DNA of 64,000 bases from Plantago ovata (GCA_028274465.1 CM051455.1:110916261-110980260), one strand, 5' to 3'. Numbered from the stretch's first letter, positions 30,921 to 42,939 are shown. Notes: generated from the sequence alone by a model not told the origin. Made by a program: numbers and translations.

Positions 30921-32195
30921 TGATTAATGTGTATTTTACACTTTTATTTGAGTCTTTTTCACCTATTTTAGCTATATTCTATGTTAATTTAGCTATATTT
31001 TAGTGCATTTTATTAGAATAGTGTCACGTTTCCCTTTAGATTTTATTTTACAGGTTTTGGTTAAAAATCGAGGATTTCCAAGCAATTATATTGAAGTTGA
31101 CAAGGAATTGGTGTTCCAGAAGCCTATTTGGAGTATCTGAAGGTTTCCAGATAGGATTTGGAGTGTAGGGGTCGAATCTGGAGGTTAGAAGGCCACTAGA
31201 AGACAGAAACCGAGCCCGAAAAGGGGAAGAAATCCAAAACAAGCGTCGAAAATGCGGAATTCAGCGAAAATTACTCCCGGGCGAACCGCCCGGGACGTGG
31301 GGCGAATCGCCCCACACTTTTTCGTAGCCTATATATAGTTGCTCAGTTTTTCTCCGAAATTCATACTTTTCCAGACCTATTCTCTCACCTTTTTCTGTAG
31401 TTTTAGGTAGGAACTTCCCCGAGCCTGTTCTGGGGGTTTGTAGCTTAGGAGACACTTTTTCATAGCAGATTGGAGCTTGTAGGATCGCAATTCTTCGGAG
31501 ATTGACAACCTTCGGTAACATTGTATCTTACAGTTTATTCTACTTATTTTTATATATCTTTCAACATGTTTTCTTCTATGATTTCTGTTGATTGCATGCC
31601 TATTATGAGTAGCTAAACTTATCGTTGGTGGTAGTATGTGAATTCTTAGCGAAGGGTAGATAATCATGGTAATGGCTATATCGCGCATTATACTCCGTGT
31701 TATTGCTTTATTTCGTTGATCAGGCTCAGCCTAAATTCTCGTATGTTGTATTAATTATTATGCACAATTGGACCCTCGTCGACCTATGCGCATGTTTATC
31801 TTCGTAGTGTTGAATAATTACGGAACACAATTGGACAATAGTGCTTGACTTGTCAGTACCTTTATCTTCGTAGTGCTTAATAGTTGCAATAGGACATTAG
31901 ATTGATCAAAGATCTCCATGCAAGACCGAGGAATTTACGCATGATTATTGACCCGTTATGCTTTGAAGGATCATACTATCACCAATCTCCATTATCTGTT
32001 AGAAAAAACCTTTGCTATACCGTCTGCTGTTTTTATATTCCTAGTTAAATAGATAAAGCTAGTTATAGTCCTTAGAGAACGACACTCGAGGTCATTCTAC
32101 TGCTACACTACGGTTTTCGTTGTAGTTGTGAATTGCCTTTGGCTAAATAAAAAATTTATTTGCTGAATCGAGACCCGACAAATCTCCGTTCATCA
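30921..32195 (+). repeat. LTR of element E, 1275 bp
   Basis: Palindromes CCCGGGCGAACCGCCCGGG (31276-31294) and GGGGCGAATCGCCCC (31299-31313) precede CTATATATAG (31329-31338). This is the only complete A-family LTR in the window and shows the 9-bp terminal inverted repeat with one change at the start. Confidence 0.88.
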
Positions 32196-32198
32196 AAT

Positions 32199-32216
32199 TG
32201 GCGGTGTTGCCGGGGA
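32199..32216 (+). other. Primer binding site of element E, mutated
   Basis: TGGCGGTGTTGCCGGGGA differs at two central positions from the tRNA-Asp site at 483-500. Confidence 0.8.
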
Positions 32217-32341
32217 CTATACTCCTTTTTTCTATTTAATTTGTTTATATTTTCAGCATTCAAATTCCTAATTCTAGTAGTTTTATTTTTCTTTTTTAAT
32301 CTCTCTCTGATACTGCTTTCCTAGTCTATTACAGATAGTGT

Positions 32342-32985
32342 ATGCCACATACACGATCTAGGGGAACACCGCTTGCTGATTCAATTGCTGAGATCGACAG
32401 AGTCTACCACCAAAGAAGACGACTACTTCAAAGGCGTGCACTAGAGGAAATAGAGGATACCGATTTCTTTGAATCTCTACACAGTCTTTTCAAGGAAATC
32501 GACGGAATGGCAGAAGCTAGACCACTGAAAGCATGGGTTCAACCCACCAAGGATCGTATGAGGGGACCGGCGATTGTTCTTTCGTCTGCAAACCGAGATC
32601 TGGAAATCAAGAACCACGCATTCCAACAACTTCCGAGGTTCTATGGCTTATCAAGGGAAGATGTGATGGGATACTTTCACGATATCGATGATTTGTTCAA
32701 CCAACTCCCACGACCCGGAGCTGAAATAACAACGGATGAGTTGAGGATGAAGGTTTTTGCTATGGGACTTGGCGACAGAGCCAACTCATGGTTGAGTTCT
32801 CTATCAGCAGGCTCGCTGGACACTTGGGAGAAGGTTTTTTCAGCTTTCATGGAGAAATACTTCCCTCACACCTTGACTACCGCGCTAAAGGCGCAAATCA
32901 CTTAATTCAAGCAGGACTATGATGAGACCATCTACACCGCGTTTGAGAGATTCCAAGATCTCACGAACAAGTGCCCTCACCATGG
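32342..32985 (+). pseudogene. Element E gag, N-terminal part
   Basis: It starts MPHTRSRGTPLADSIAEIDR, with an N-terminal helix rich in Arg and Glu, then the gag core (FQQLPRFYGLSREDV, MKVFAMGLGDRANSWL, VFSAFMEKYFPHTL). The frame is better kept than in A. A TAA at 32903-32905 sits where A reads Gly, and the element is cut at 32985, so only the first two thirds of gag remain. Confidence 0.88.
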
Positions 32986-33290
32986 AATCTCGCTTTCATA
33001 TTTTCTCTGATTAGAGCAATCAGATTCGAGCTCATTAGCTGAGAATATGGAATCTCTTCCGGAAGTATTGAGTGTACAAATGTCTCGAGTCTCAGTAAAG
33101 AGATTCTCTTTTTCTCATTGGACAGATGAAGGTGAAGATCAGAGAAATCCATCCTTCTATACCGTTGCCAGTTGCTGACCAACTTAGGAACTCTGGTCAA
33201 GCTATTCTTTTTGAAGTTTGAGTAGAGTTCTTCTGAACTAACTTCAAGATCTTTAGTGATGTGAACCACTTCAGTGGTCTCCTTTTGAGC

Positions 33291-33365
33291 CTGAAAGAGA
33301 GTAAAGTTATGTTCTGGAAGGTTTTGGAAAATAGTTTTAGAGTCTAAAACTGTAACATGATTTAC
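33291..33365 (-). other. Candidate intron 3 of the S1 env-like gene
   Basis: 75 bp, GTAAATCATG to CTCTCTTTCAG, AT-rich, preceded by CAACAG. Exon reading resumes in phase 0 (GCT CAA AAG). Confidence 0.55.
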
Positions 33366-33462
33366 CTGTTGATGTTCAGCAAGCTCATGTTGCGCACACT
33401 AAGTTGTGCTGGTACTATTTCCATTGCTTCAGGAGCTTGGCAGCATCCTTGAATTGTTCATC

Positions 33463-33534
33463 CTGAAATAACTTTATATTAGATACAAGTACTAAGTTTT
33501 CAAACTTAGTAGTTATACCAAAACTTTCATCTAC
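33463..33534 (-). other. Candidate intron 2 of the S1 env-like gene
   Basis: 72 bp, GTAGATGAAAG to AAGTTATTTCAG, with CTAAT about 20 bases before the acceptor as in plant branch points. Phase 0. Its 3' half resembles that of intron 1. Confidence 0.6.
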
Positions 33535-33603
33535 CTTCTGAACATGAGTTGTGGATTCTGGTGCAGAAGTTTCAGCAATCTTCTGACTTGTATCTTGAGA
33601 AGT

Positions 33604-33679
33604 CTGTAAAGAAACAATTATATTAGCTAAAGATAAAAGTTTCAAATAGTGAAGTTTTGCTTATATCTGAGTTAAGTAC
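33604..33679 (-). other. Candidate intron 1 of the S1 env-like gene
   Basis: 76 bp, GTACTTAACTC to TTGTTTCTTTACAG, with CTAAT about 25 bases before the acceptor. It joins a frame ending CAGCAG to an exon of exactly 69 bp (33535-33603), in phase 0. Confidence 0.6.
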
Positions 33680-35745
33680 CTGCTGAAGAAGGGCAGGTGG
33701 TGACTCAGTCCTTTCAGCAATGATAGCAGCTTCATTATCTGGGACTTGTTCTTCAGCAGACTTCTTTTCTTGCTCTAGTTGAGAAGGTTGTGCAGATTCA
33801 GCAATCTCCCTTGTGTCTGAAATGACAAGTTGAGCAGAGACATGTTGACCTTTTAGTTCACTGCTTGTCATGAACATGTCTACTGACTTGTTAGAGTTGT
33901 CTTCAATTTCCAAGTCCATTTGCTGGCTTAGGTCAGTCAGCACCAGTTGAACTTTGTCAATAGAGGTCAAAGGTGAACTAGGTCTAATATTCTCAGCATC
34001 TTGAGATGCGTCGTCAAATAATGTCTCTTGTTGTGTTTCAACAACCTCTAGGACTTGAACCATTGCAGTCTCAGCAAGTGGTTCTTCAGCGATTGCAGTT
34101 TCAGCAATTTCAGGGACCGGATTAGTTGCTTGTTCAGCAACTATCTCTTCAGCAGCATTTTCAGCAAGTGCAGCTCTTCTCAAGTCTGCGGCAATATCAC
34201 TTGCTGGTTCCAGAGTGTTGTCATGAAGATTATCTACAATGTAGATATCGGGGACTTGGGCAGGAATTTCATTTCCACTGCCATGTGGTCTTGCATCAGC
34301 AGATGTATCAACGTTAGGTTGATTGTTGAAGGATTCTTCAAACACTTTTCAACAACATCTACTGCAGTGGCTTGCGTTTCAGCAACCACTGGATCATCAT
34401 CCGGTATGTCATGAACAATTGGAACGGACTTACGTGCCGTTGTTTTCTTTCTTGGGTAAGTCTTTGTCCGTTTCTTCTTAGGAATAGGATCAGCTGATGA
34501 CACTGCTGTTTGAGTAAAGAAATAGGACGGAAATCCGTAAATGCCCCGAGCTGTCATCATCAGATTTCCTCTTTTTCTTCTTAGATTTCTCACTGGGTGC
34601 ATTAGTTTCAGCAACCGCAGTGGCTTCAGCAGCAACATTTGCAGCTGTTGCATTCTCAACAACATTTGCAGCTGTTGTATACTTACCTTGCTGACCAACA
34701 TCTGCAGTTGTTGCATTCATGGACTGATTATCAGTCTCAGCAACATTTGCAGCTGTTGTCTTCTTTGACTTCTTGTCAGCAAGCTTAGGTCCATTCTTCT
34801 TGTAGAAGGCTCTTCCCACATTGCATACTGATTCTTAATCGACAATGGGTTTCTTAGCTGAATCCTGAAGTGTTCAAGGATGTAGCATATTTTCAATCTA
34901 TACATCACTGGAAAGGTAGGTGAGACTGTGTTGTATTCAACCTTTACCTTGAACTTAGTAACACAATCAACAAGTCTGTTGAAAATGTACATAGCCCAGT
35001 TGAGCTCAGTTTTATTCTCATGGATATGCATCAGCAATGGCCACCTTATCAAACCAACTTGGTCAATTCCTCCAACTTGGGAGTCTAAGACTTTGATTAG
35101 TATCAGAGCTTCCAGACCAAGCGAATGGAAGAGATGCTTCCTCTTTACGTGCTTTGCCCAAGTCATGGGAGCAATCTCGCCTTTCTTCATTCTTTCATTT
35201 CTGACATCACTGTAGAAGGTTTCAATTTCTTCATCAGTGGCAGTGATGTCATCTTCAGTTCCAGTAGTTGGAATCTGAAAGATGTTTGCTAAATCAATCC
35301 ATTTCAGGATGATTTGCACACCTTGAACTGAGGTAGAAATCACTTTTTCAGTGACTCCTTGTCCGTCAGTGAGGGTTTGGATTTCTGCATTATTGTAGAA
35401 TTCCATTGTGTCCAACATGCTCACTTTCTTAGTGCGAGCAGTAATAAAGAAAAGAAGACCTTGTTGATTAATCAAGTTCAACGCCTCTTCGTTTTCTTCG
35501 TCCAAATCTTGTTCATAGAAGTATTGGATATACTTCTCATTGGCAAATCCGCCCCACTGTATCATCTGCTCACACTTTGCAGTGTCGAGATATGCAGGCG
35601 GCATGGGTCTTTCGGTTATTCGGTCATTTTTCAACATAATTTTCACTGTGTTTGTTGCCGGATTTTCAACCGGAGTAGTGCTTTTTCCAGCACTGTCTGC
35701 CTTTGATGACTTAGAGGTCTTAGAAGTTTGTCTCTTGGGATCCAT

Positions 35746-36181
35746 CTCTTATATAGTAGGAGGGTTTTAAGAAATGTACGAAAAAGAGAGTTTTTCTTTT
35801 TGAACGGAGGTACAGTGAATTCAGAGCACATGCTAGAGAATTTGCAGAGAAAGAAAATGTGAGTTAAAGAATTTTGTCTTTCTCTAACTCTTCATTTATA
35901 TAGTGTCTCTGTTGTGTGAGAAGCTCAATGGTTTTGAGTTCTCAGCAAGGGTAAAACAGAGATTCATTTGTGTTAGTGGAGCCTTTGCATTAAATGCATA
36001 GTGAACCACTAACAAAAACCGTCAGAGCATACTTTTTCTTTGTAATATCAACCGTTGGATCAAAAACTGCTTTAAAATCAATGGCCACGATTGTATTTCA
36101 TGTCATGATTAACAGCGAGTTTATATGTGCCATGATTAACGTCACAAATTGATTTTACCTTGATTCTCGGGATTTGATCTC
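35746..36181 (-). promoter_or_regulatory. Leader and candidate promoter of the env-like gene
   Basis: CACTATATAAATGAA at 35891-35905 (- strand) is a good plant TATA box, 150 bases before the ATG at 35745. A CT-rich leader lies between, with an upstream ATG at 35831 in another frame (a 62-codon overlapping frame). CTATATAAGAG also lies just before the start codon. Nothing else is seen up to the C2 insertion. Confidence 0.5.
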
Positions 36182-36186
36182 TTTTA

Positions 36187-38265
36187 TGTAAGAAAATATG
36201 GTCAGAGTTACCCATAGGGTACGCAGCGGAATTTTAAAATTTTCTTAACATACTGATTAATTGATTATGCATATGTCGTATATATATAAACACGTCAATT
36301 AGAAGACTAACCTTACTTCCAAAGCAGCTTCCAAGTCTTCGTAATATTCCGGTGTATCTTCTCCTTCGTCGAAGTCGAAGATATCTACAATACTCTGTAT
36401 ATCTGCAAGACAATAAGAGTTAGTTTCCAGCTCCTAGAACCTCAACCTTGGTATCCACGGATGAACAGCCTATCGGAAGAATGCTAGGATATTCTTTATG
36501 TGACCAAGAAGACGGGGCGGCAATTCCCTCTGGCGGCGGTGTGCGCGCGCGTGAGGCTAAGGGGAGGAGAGGAGAGTTTTTATTTTCTCTAAGAAAACTG
36601 GGTAGAATGACTGTGAAAGTCTATGTCTGAAACTGTGTGTAAAACTCTCTCTAATAGTCCACTATATATAGTAGTCTATAGAAGCCTAAAGCATAAGCAA
36701 TTAGACTTCGTAAAGGAATAAGAATCTAATTCTTATCGCACAAGGAAACCAATATCAAGTCTAGATTCATTCCCAATCAAATCAAAACTCAATCAGGAAA
36801 ATCTAACTTATCCCTTGGACTTCTAATAGAGGAAGGAGTCGAACTCCTTCCCCTACCCTGCCGCGCGCGCGCGCCTGTCCTACGGGACGTGGGTCCCACT
36901 TTTGGGACCCACATATATTTCTAAGGCAATCCAAACTCCAAGTAGATTTTGCCCAAGTGCATATGTTAATTCTAAATTAACATATCCTTTACAATCAAAC
37001 CTCCATTATATTTCCAAAATATAATCTTTAATTGTATTTACATAAAATACAATTAATTAGCCAATTCAATTAATAATTCCAAATCATTAATTGAGCCAAA
37101 CAATTGTTATAATTAATTCCAAATCCATCCATCAATCGCAATTAATTCCAAATTAATTGCGATTCCATCTTCAAGGATATTGTGATAGACTGAATCACCA
37201 CATAGTGTGACCCATAGGGCCTCACCGTATTAAGCAAGTCCTAGACTAGGCAACATGGAATTCCTAGACGGTTCCATTTGCAATATTAATACGCGAGGAC
37301 GTTTGAGAGGTTTCTCAAAGCTAACCCTTTCGTTGCGAAGCCTGTTGCGCTCAACGCGGCGATGGTAACGTCCCTTCATCTGACTTGCTCGGATGTATCT
37401 AGGATCGATGAAGTGTCTATCCCAATAATACATCCACGGGCGTCTCAGGGAGTTGTTTGGTTAAGATATACTTATGACCATCATAATATATCATTTGCAC
37501 TGGCCAGTGACTTTACCAACACAACTATGCAGACTACGAGCAGTGCTCTCCTGTGCTACACTTGAGAGATGAATCCTTCACAGAATCACTTATCACCCCC
37601 ATTTGTATTTAGCCATAATCCTGGATCGTGTCTTAGGTCAACTGCTTATTCAGAGCTGACATCGACGGGTCCACCAAGGATATGGAGCAACAAATGTGAT
37701 GATAAAGTCCTGTAAGTGCAAAGGACGAATGGCAATACTTCGACAACTCACCGGTTCCCATAGACACGTCGGTGTAGAGTATACATCGATGGGAGTGTCC
37801 GGTGGGTACTTCCATTGTTCGATAAAGCTTCTTCGAACAACTATGCGCAGTTATGGGAACGTTCCTTGATTGTCCAACAATCCGTTCCGTGGCCGTGGGA
37901 TCGGCTCACACTTGCTCCACCAAGTATAACCTCCACGCATACTAGTCTTGTCAGGTTCATTCAGACCCCCACATCCGAGATGTACCACGACTAGGGAGAG
38001 TTTGGGATAGATGATAACTCACATAGCTCCCACTAACTGTGTGATCGGTCATCTATCCGAGGGGACATGTTCAGTATCAATACAGACAGCAATATAGATA
38101 TGACATGCTGCAGCCTGGTGTAATATAAATATGAAAGCGATACTCAATAGTAAAATGAAACAAACATATATTATATTACGTTGACCTGTGTAATAGTACA
38201 TATATGTCCTCTACAAGGGCACCATGCCCTTAGTAAGGACTGTCTCTAGGACATATACACTATCA
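36187..38265 (-). repeat. 3' LTR of C2, 2079 bp
   Basis: On the - strand it begins TGATAGTGTATATG and ends TTTTCTTACA. The TATA box lies in ACTATATATAGTAG (36660-36673). A 67-codon frame (37433-37230) occurs in the U3 part of both C2 LTRs and in C3. Confidence 0.95.
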
Positions 38266-38279
38266 ATCTTCCACTTGGA
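38266..38279 (-). other. Polypurine tract of C2
   Basis: TAGTCCAAGTGGAAGAT on the - strand runs from the end of pol (TAG at 38280) into the LTR start TGATAGTG. CAAGTGG-GAGAT is the usual copia form. Confidence 0.8.
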
Positions 38280-41200
38280 CTAGAGCCAGTCACCTTTATC
38301 CCTAATGCCCAGATTAGCATAATGTCTTAAGTGGACTTCCACTGATAAGACCTTGGTGAAAGGATCTGCCACGTTGTCCGTGGTTGAGACACGTTCTATA
38401 CTAACTTCTCCTCTATCTATAATCTCACGTATAACGTGATATTTTCTAAGTACATGTTTGGTCTTGTTTGTAGATCTAGGATCCCTAGCTTGAGCGGCGG
38501 CGCCCGTATTGTCACAATAAATCGTTATTGGACTGGGAGCAGGAACAACCCTCAATTCCTTCAAGAACTCTGAAATCCAGACAGCTTCTTTCGATGCTTC
38601 TGATGCAGCAATGTACTCGGCCTCTGTGGATGAGTCAGCAACCGTGGCTTGCTTAGAACTCTTCCAACAGACAGCTCCTCCGTTCAATTTGAATACGTAT
38701 CCTGTCTGTGACTTAAAGTCATCAGGATCTGATTCAAATCCAGCGTCGACATACCCAGACATCTTCAATTCTGGTTCTCCACCAAACACCAAGAACATCT
38801 CTTTAGTCCATCTAAGGTACTTAAGAATGTTCTTCACAGCAGTCCAGTGAGGTACTCCTGGATTCTGTTGGTGTCGACAAGTGACACTAAGCGCATATGC
38901 CACATCGGGCCTTGTGCAATTCATTGCATACATTATAGACCCTACTGCCGAAGCATAGGGTACACGACTCATTGCATTTCTTTCTTCATCAGTTTTAGGG
39001 CCATCCTTAACTGATAAGACAATCCCATGCCTAGCTGGGAGAAAGCCTCTCTTTGAGTCGTCAATCTTATAACGCTTCAGTATTTTGTCGATGTAGGTGG
39101 ACTGTGTCATTCCCAACATCCTCTTGGATCTATCTCTAAAGATCTTGATCCCTAGGATGTAGTTCGCTTCACCCAAGTCCTTCATCGAGAAGGTACTTGA
39201 TAACCAAACTTTAGTCTCTTCTAGCATAGAGACATTGTTTCCCATGATCAAAATGTCATCTACATAAATGATCATGAAAACAACTCCTTTGTCGCTGTGT
39301 CTCGCATAGACACAGGGATCTTCCTTCCTTCTGATGAAGTCAAACAATTTGACAGCTTCATCAAAGCGGATATTCCAGCTCCTTGACGCTTGCTTTAGCC
39401 CATAGATGGATCTCTGTAATTTGCATACAACAGTTGGCCTAGTTTTACTAATAAAACCTTCCGGCTGTACCATATAGACCTCTTCCTCAAGGTTGCCATT
39501 GAGGAAGGCTGTCTTTACATCCATCTGCAAGATTTCATAATCATAGTAGGCAGCTATCGCAAGCAGAATTCGAATGGACTTCAATTTTGCTACTGGTGAA
39601 AAGGTTTCATCGTAATCGATGCCATACCTTTGCGTGTAGCCTTTTGCCACAAGCCTAGCTTTGTGCGTCTGTACCTTGCCATCGGCATCTGTCTTTTCGT
39701 TTAAAGACCCATTTGCACCCAATTGGTCTAACCCCTTGGGGCAAGTCTACCAAGTTCCAAACTTGGTTCTGGTACATTGAATCCATTTCTATTTCCATGG
39801 CCTCTTGCCATTTGTCTGAGTCAATATCAATTATTGCCTCTTTGTAGGTCTCGGGATCTTCCCGATCTGATAAACCGACATCAAGTTCACTGATGTCTTC
39901 TATCATAAGGCTTTGCTTCTGAGGTCCTCTAAAGATCCTCTTCGACCTACGGAGCTCGACTTGTTCTGGTGCTTTTCTTTTCTGGCTTCGTGTAACACGA
40001 ACATTATCAGTGGGTACTGATGCAGCTGGTCGTTGGGCGCGACCCTGTTCCCTTGCGGGAGGCTGCTCTTGTGCAACTTGTTGCACAGGTTGGTTGACAA
40101 CGGGTTCTACATGTGTGGTTTCAACTGTTGATCTAATCACAGGACTCCCACTGATTATGACATGCCTAGCAAGTGTCATATCATCACCCTTGTCCGCTTC
40201 GAAAGCTCCCACTGAACTTGAGTCCAAATTAGAAGATTTAAAGACCTCATGTTCGCGCGTGTCAAAGTCTTGAATTTCTTCAAGTTCTATCATATCATCT
40301 AACCTCTCTTCTTCGAGGTATTCAGCTTCTAAAAACTTCACGTTTCTAGACACGATCACCTTGTGATCTTCAGCATGATAGAATTCATAGCCTCTCGTCT
40401 GACGAGGATAGCCTATGAAATATACTTTGACACCCTTGGCATCTAACTTATCAGTGAGCATCAGCTTGACTATCGCAGGACAGCCCCAAGCTCTAAGATA
40501 GCCCAGTGAAGGCTTCTTTCCCTTCCATAACTCATAAGGAGTTTTCTCCACTGATTTAGATGGTACACGGTTCAGAATGTAGATTGCAGTTTGTAATACA
40601 TATCCCCACAGATACTTTGGAAGAGTCGAGAATCCAATCATTGATCTTACCATGTCTAACAGGGTTCGATTCCTCCTCTCAGACACACCGTTTAACTGTG
40701 GTGTTCCAGGAGGAGTCCATTGCGATTGAATCCCATTTTCCTTCAAGTAATCGATAAATTCTTCACTAAGGTATTCACCTCCTCGATCCGATCGAAGAGT
40801 GACTATCCTTAGGTTCAATTCATTCTCGACCTCATTCCTAAACTCCTTGAATTTCCCAAAGGTCTCGGATTTATTCTTCATAAGAAAGATATATCCATAC
40901 CTTGAGAAATCATCAGTAAAGGTAACGAAGTAAGGATAACCCCCACGCGCATGGACTTTAAACGGTCCACATACATCGGTATGTATGAGCTCTAAGCAGC
41001 GAGTGGCACGAGCACCTTGTCCAACAAAAGGTTTGTTCGTCATCTTACCCTTAACACAAGATTCACATGTACCATATGATTCGGAATCAAATGGTTCTAA
41101 GTAGTCCAACTTCCTTAGTCTTTGAATCCGTGTTTCATTGATATGGCCTAGCCTACAATGCCATAGATAAGATGGATTATTCTTCTTACTTGAAGACGGT

Positions 41201-41730
41201 TGTTTGTTATGTATTTGAAATAAAGGTTGACTACTTTGCAAAATATATAAACCATTCACCAAGCGAGCCTTTCCATAATACTGATCATTTAATGAAAAAT
41301 AACAAGTATTATTCGCAAATCGAAAGGAAAAACCCATATTGTCTAACAATGGAATGGAAATAATATTTCTGACAATGGATGAAACAAAATAAACATTATC
41401 AAGTTCTAAACATTGTCCCGAAGGTAAATCTATCTTGCTGCGTCCAACGCGTTTGGCTTCAACTGGATTGCCGTTCCCAACATGCAAGTCGATTTCACCT
41501 CACTTGACTAGCCTGTGATCAATTAGCCCCTGCACATTATTACAAATGTGTGAGCCACAGGCTGTGTCTAATACCCAACCATTGGAGTCAAAAGTAGTCA
41601 TGTTCATTTCAATAACAAACATACCTGAGTTAGAAGCTGGTGGCTTCTTAGCTTGATCTGCCCTCAGCTTAGGGCAATCATTCTTCCAATGTCCTTTCTG
41701 CTTACAGAAAAGACATTCATCTGTGTGCAC
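38280..41730 (-). pseudogene. C2 pol: protease, integrase, reverse transcriptase, RNase H
   Basis: All copia pol parts are visible in order. Protease GWVLDTACGSHIC (from 41730), then TGA at 41500-41502, probably from CGA. Integrase: zinc region [10 protein letters not shown] with CESC; catalytic Asp in HTDVCGPF and SDRGGEYL, Glu in [11 protein letters not shown]. Reverse transcriptase: [31 protein letters not shown], active site YVDDILIMG; RNase H: YCDNTGAAAQARDP and TKHVLRKYHVIREI. One extra base near 39698 splits the frame into 41487-39655 and 39722-38280. With only one stop and one shift it is recently dead, or was propagated by a close relative. Confidence 0.92.
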
Positions 41731-42498
41731 CGTTCCGCTCCTCTTGAACTTCCCTTTCTGGTTCAGACGCTTAGGCTTATCACTCGAAGTGTTAGCCTTG
41801 GCTCCCGAATTTCCCTTACCCTTAGCACCTTTGTTTCTCGGGTTTAGGTCAGACGGTTGCCCAACATGATCGACCTTTCCTTCTTAGGAAGAGTTTGATC
41901 ATATGTCTTCAGCAGATTATGGAGTTCGGGCAGTGTTACGTCCTTCGCATTCATGGTGGTTAACGATGAACTACGAATACGAACTCGGCAATGATTGAAG
42001 GACAAAGATCACCATGATCTTATTCTCATCTTGAGAACATGTTCAGACATGTTCCCTCCTTCATTGAGCTTGCATCTGTGTATCTGTTTGATCAAATCAA
42101 ATTCAACACTTCTAGCTGTCGTCTCCAAGACCGACTCAAGATGCTTCAGCATCTCATACGGCAACATGCTTTCATGTTGCCTCTGCAGCTCATTGCTCAT
42201 TGCCGCCAGCATAATACACTGCGCGGATCTAGCATCCTCATGATGCTTATCAGACTTTGCCTTGTTGGCTTGATTCCAAATCTGCAACTTGATTGGCAGT
42301 CTGATTCTCGGGGCACACGGGAATGACCTCGTCCAAGACGTACTCAATCTTTTCGTACCTCAGCACCAAACGTATATTCCTGATCCAATCTAGGAAGTTT
42401 GGTCCGGTTAAAATTTGCTTCTCTAAGACAGCACGGAGCGAGATTCTCGCCATTTCGGTTTCCAGGAGAAATAATATAGAACGAAAATAATAAATCAA
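41731..42498 (-). pseudogene. C2 gag
   Basis: Starts MARISLRAVLEKQILTGPNF, the copia gag opening (GPNFLDWIRNIRLVLRYEK). A frame change near 42300 moves to a second open part (42347-42009) with LPYEMLKHLESVLE and a helical capsid-like region, followed by more breaks. The zinc knuckle CLFCKQKGHWKNDC (about 41717-41676) marks the nucleocapsid end and runs into protease, as in the single gag-pol frame of copia elements. Confidence 0.85.
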
Positions 42499-42939
42499 CT
42501 ATTGAAATATTATTTCTAAATACACAGTCAACATAACTAAACAACAAGGTCCTTTAGCTGTTTAGCTCCCACTATTTTCACATATGCTTGCCCCCACAAC
42601 AAACATACGGGTAATGTCCAACAAGTTACCGTAGTGGCCAAGATCCAAATCCATATTATGCCATACTCCAACGGGGGCTGGTCGCATAGCATAATATGAC
42701 CGGTAGGACTAGTTAGACTATCCAATTGCGTCACGCAACTCTTGGTTGTTAAATCTAATTTAACCCGATGCCCTACATATTGCACCTATCGAGGTCGCTA
42801 GATACAATATGCAGTAAGTCATAACCATAGGCTTACTCTAATTTGACGATTACTGCGAGTCTTGTAAGACGAGGTCGCCAATACAAGAAAACGCAATGAA
42901 AGTTCAAAATTAAAGCACCATATGGAAAGCATCTCAAAA

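Larger units (their letters stand above)
30921..32985 (+). mobile_element. Element E: A-family LTR, primer site and gag stub
   Basis: LTR 30921-32195 (TGATTAATG to CGTTCATCA), primer site 32199-32216, gag from 32342. The element breaks off at 32985 in mid-gag (CCTCACCATGG), where S1 resumes. No target duplication is visible because both outer ends are rearranged. Confidence 0.88.
32986..35745 (-). pseudogene. S1 env-like gene, N-terminal segment with candidate introns
   Basis: Starts at ATG 35745 (MDPKRQTSKTSKSSKA). About 310 residues follow as one folded-looking region (ILKWIDLANIFQIP, MTWAKHVKRKHLFHSLGLEALI, LNWAMYIFNRLVDCVTKFK), then a long low-complexity part rich in Ala, Glu and Thr with VAET, IAET and LAET motifs. 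Single-base shifts near 34815, 34550 and 34345 break the frame. From 33680 down, three short GT-AG intervals (33604-33679, 33463-33534, 33291-33365) separate short open exons; the third exon carries its own shift. The last part (33269-32986) is cut by element E. The protein resembles the env-like gene of SIRE elements by position; biochemical role unknown. Confidence 0.65.

Noticed and set aside
37230..37433. A 67-codon frame (MYYWDRHFIDPRYIR...) present in the U3 part of both C2 LTRs and in C3 (53350-53553), recalling the U3 gene of some retroviruses.
   Set aside because: Between C2 and C3 the changes I counted are mostly amino-acid changing (about seven) with only about two silent ones, and C1 has a stop. 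This fits neutral sequence, not a kept protein.
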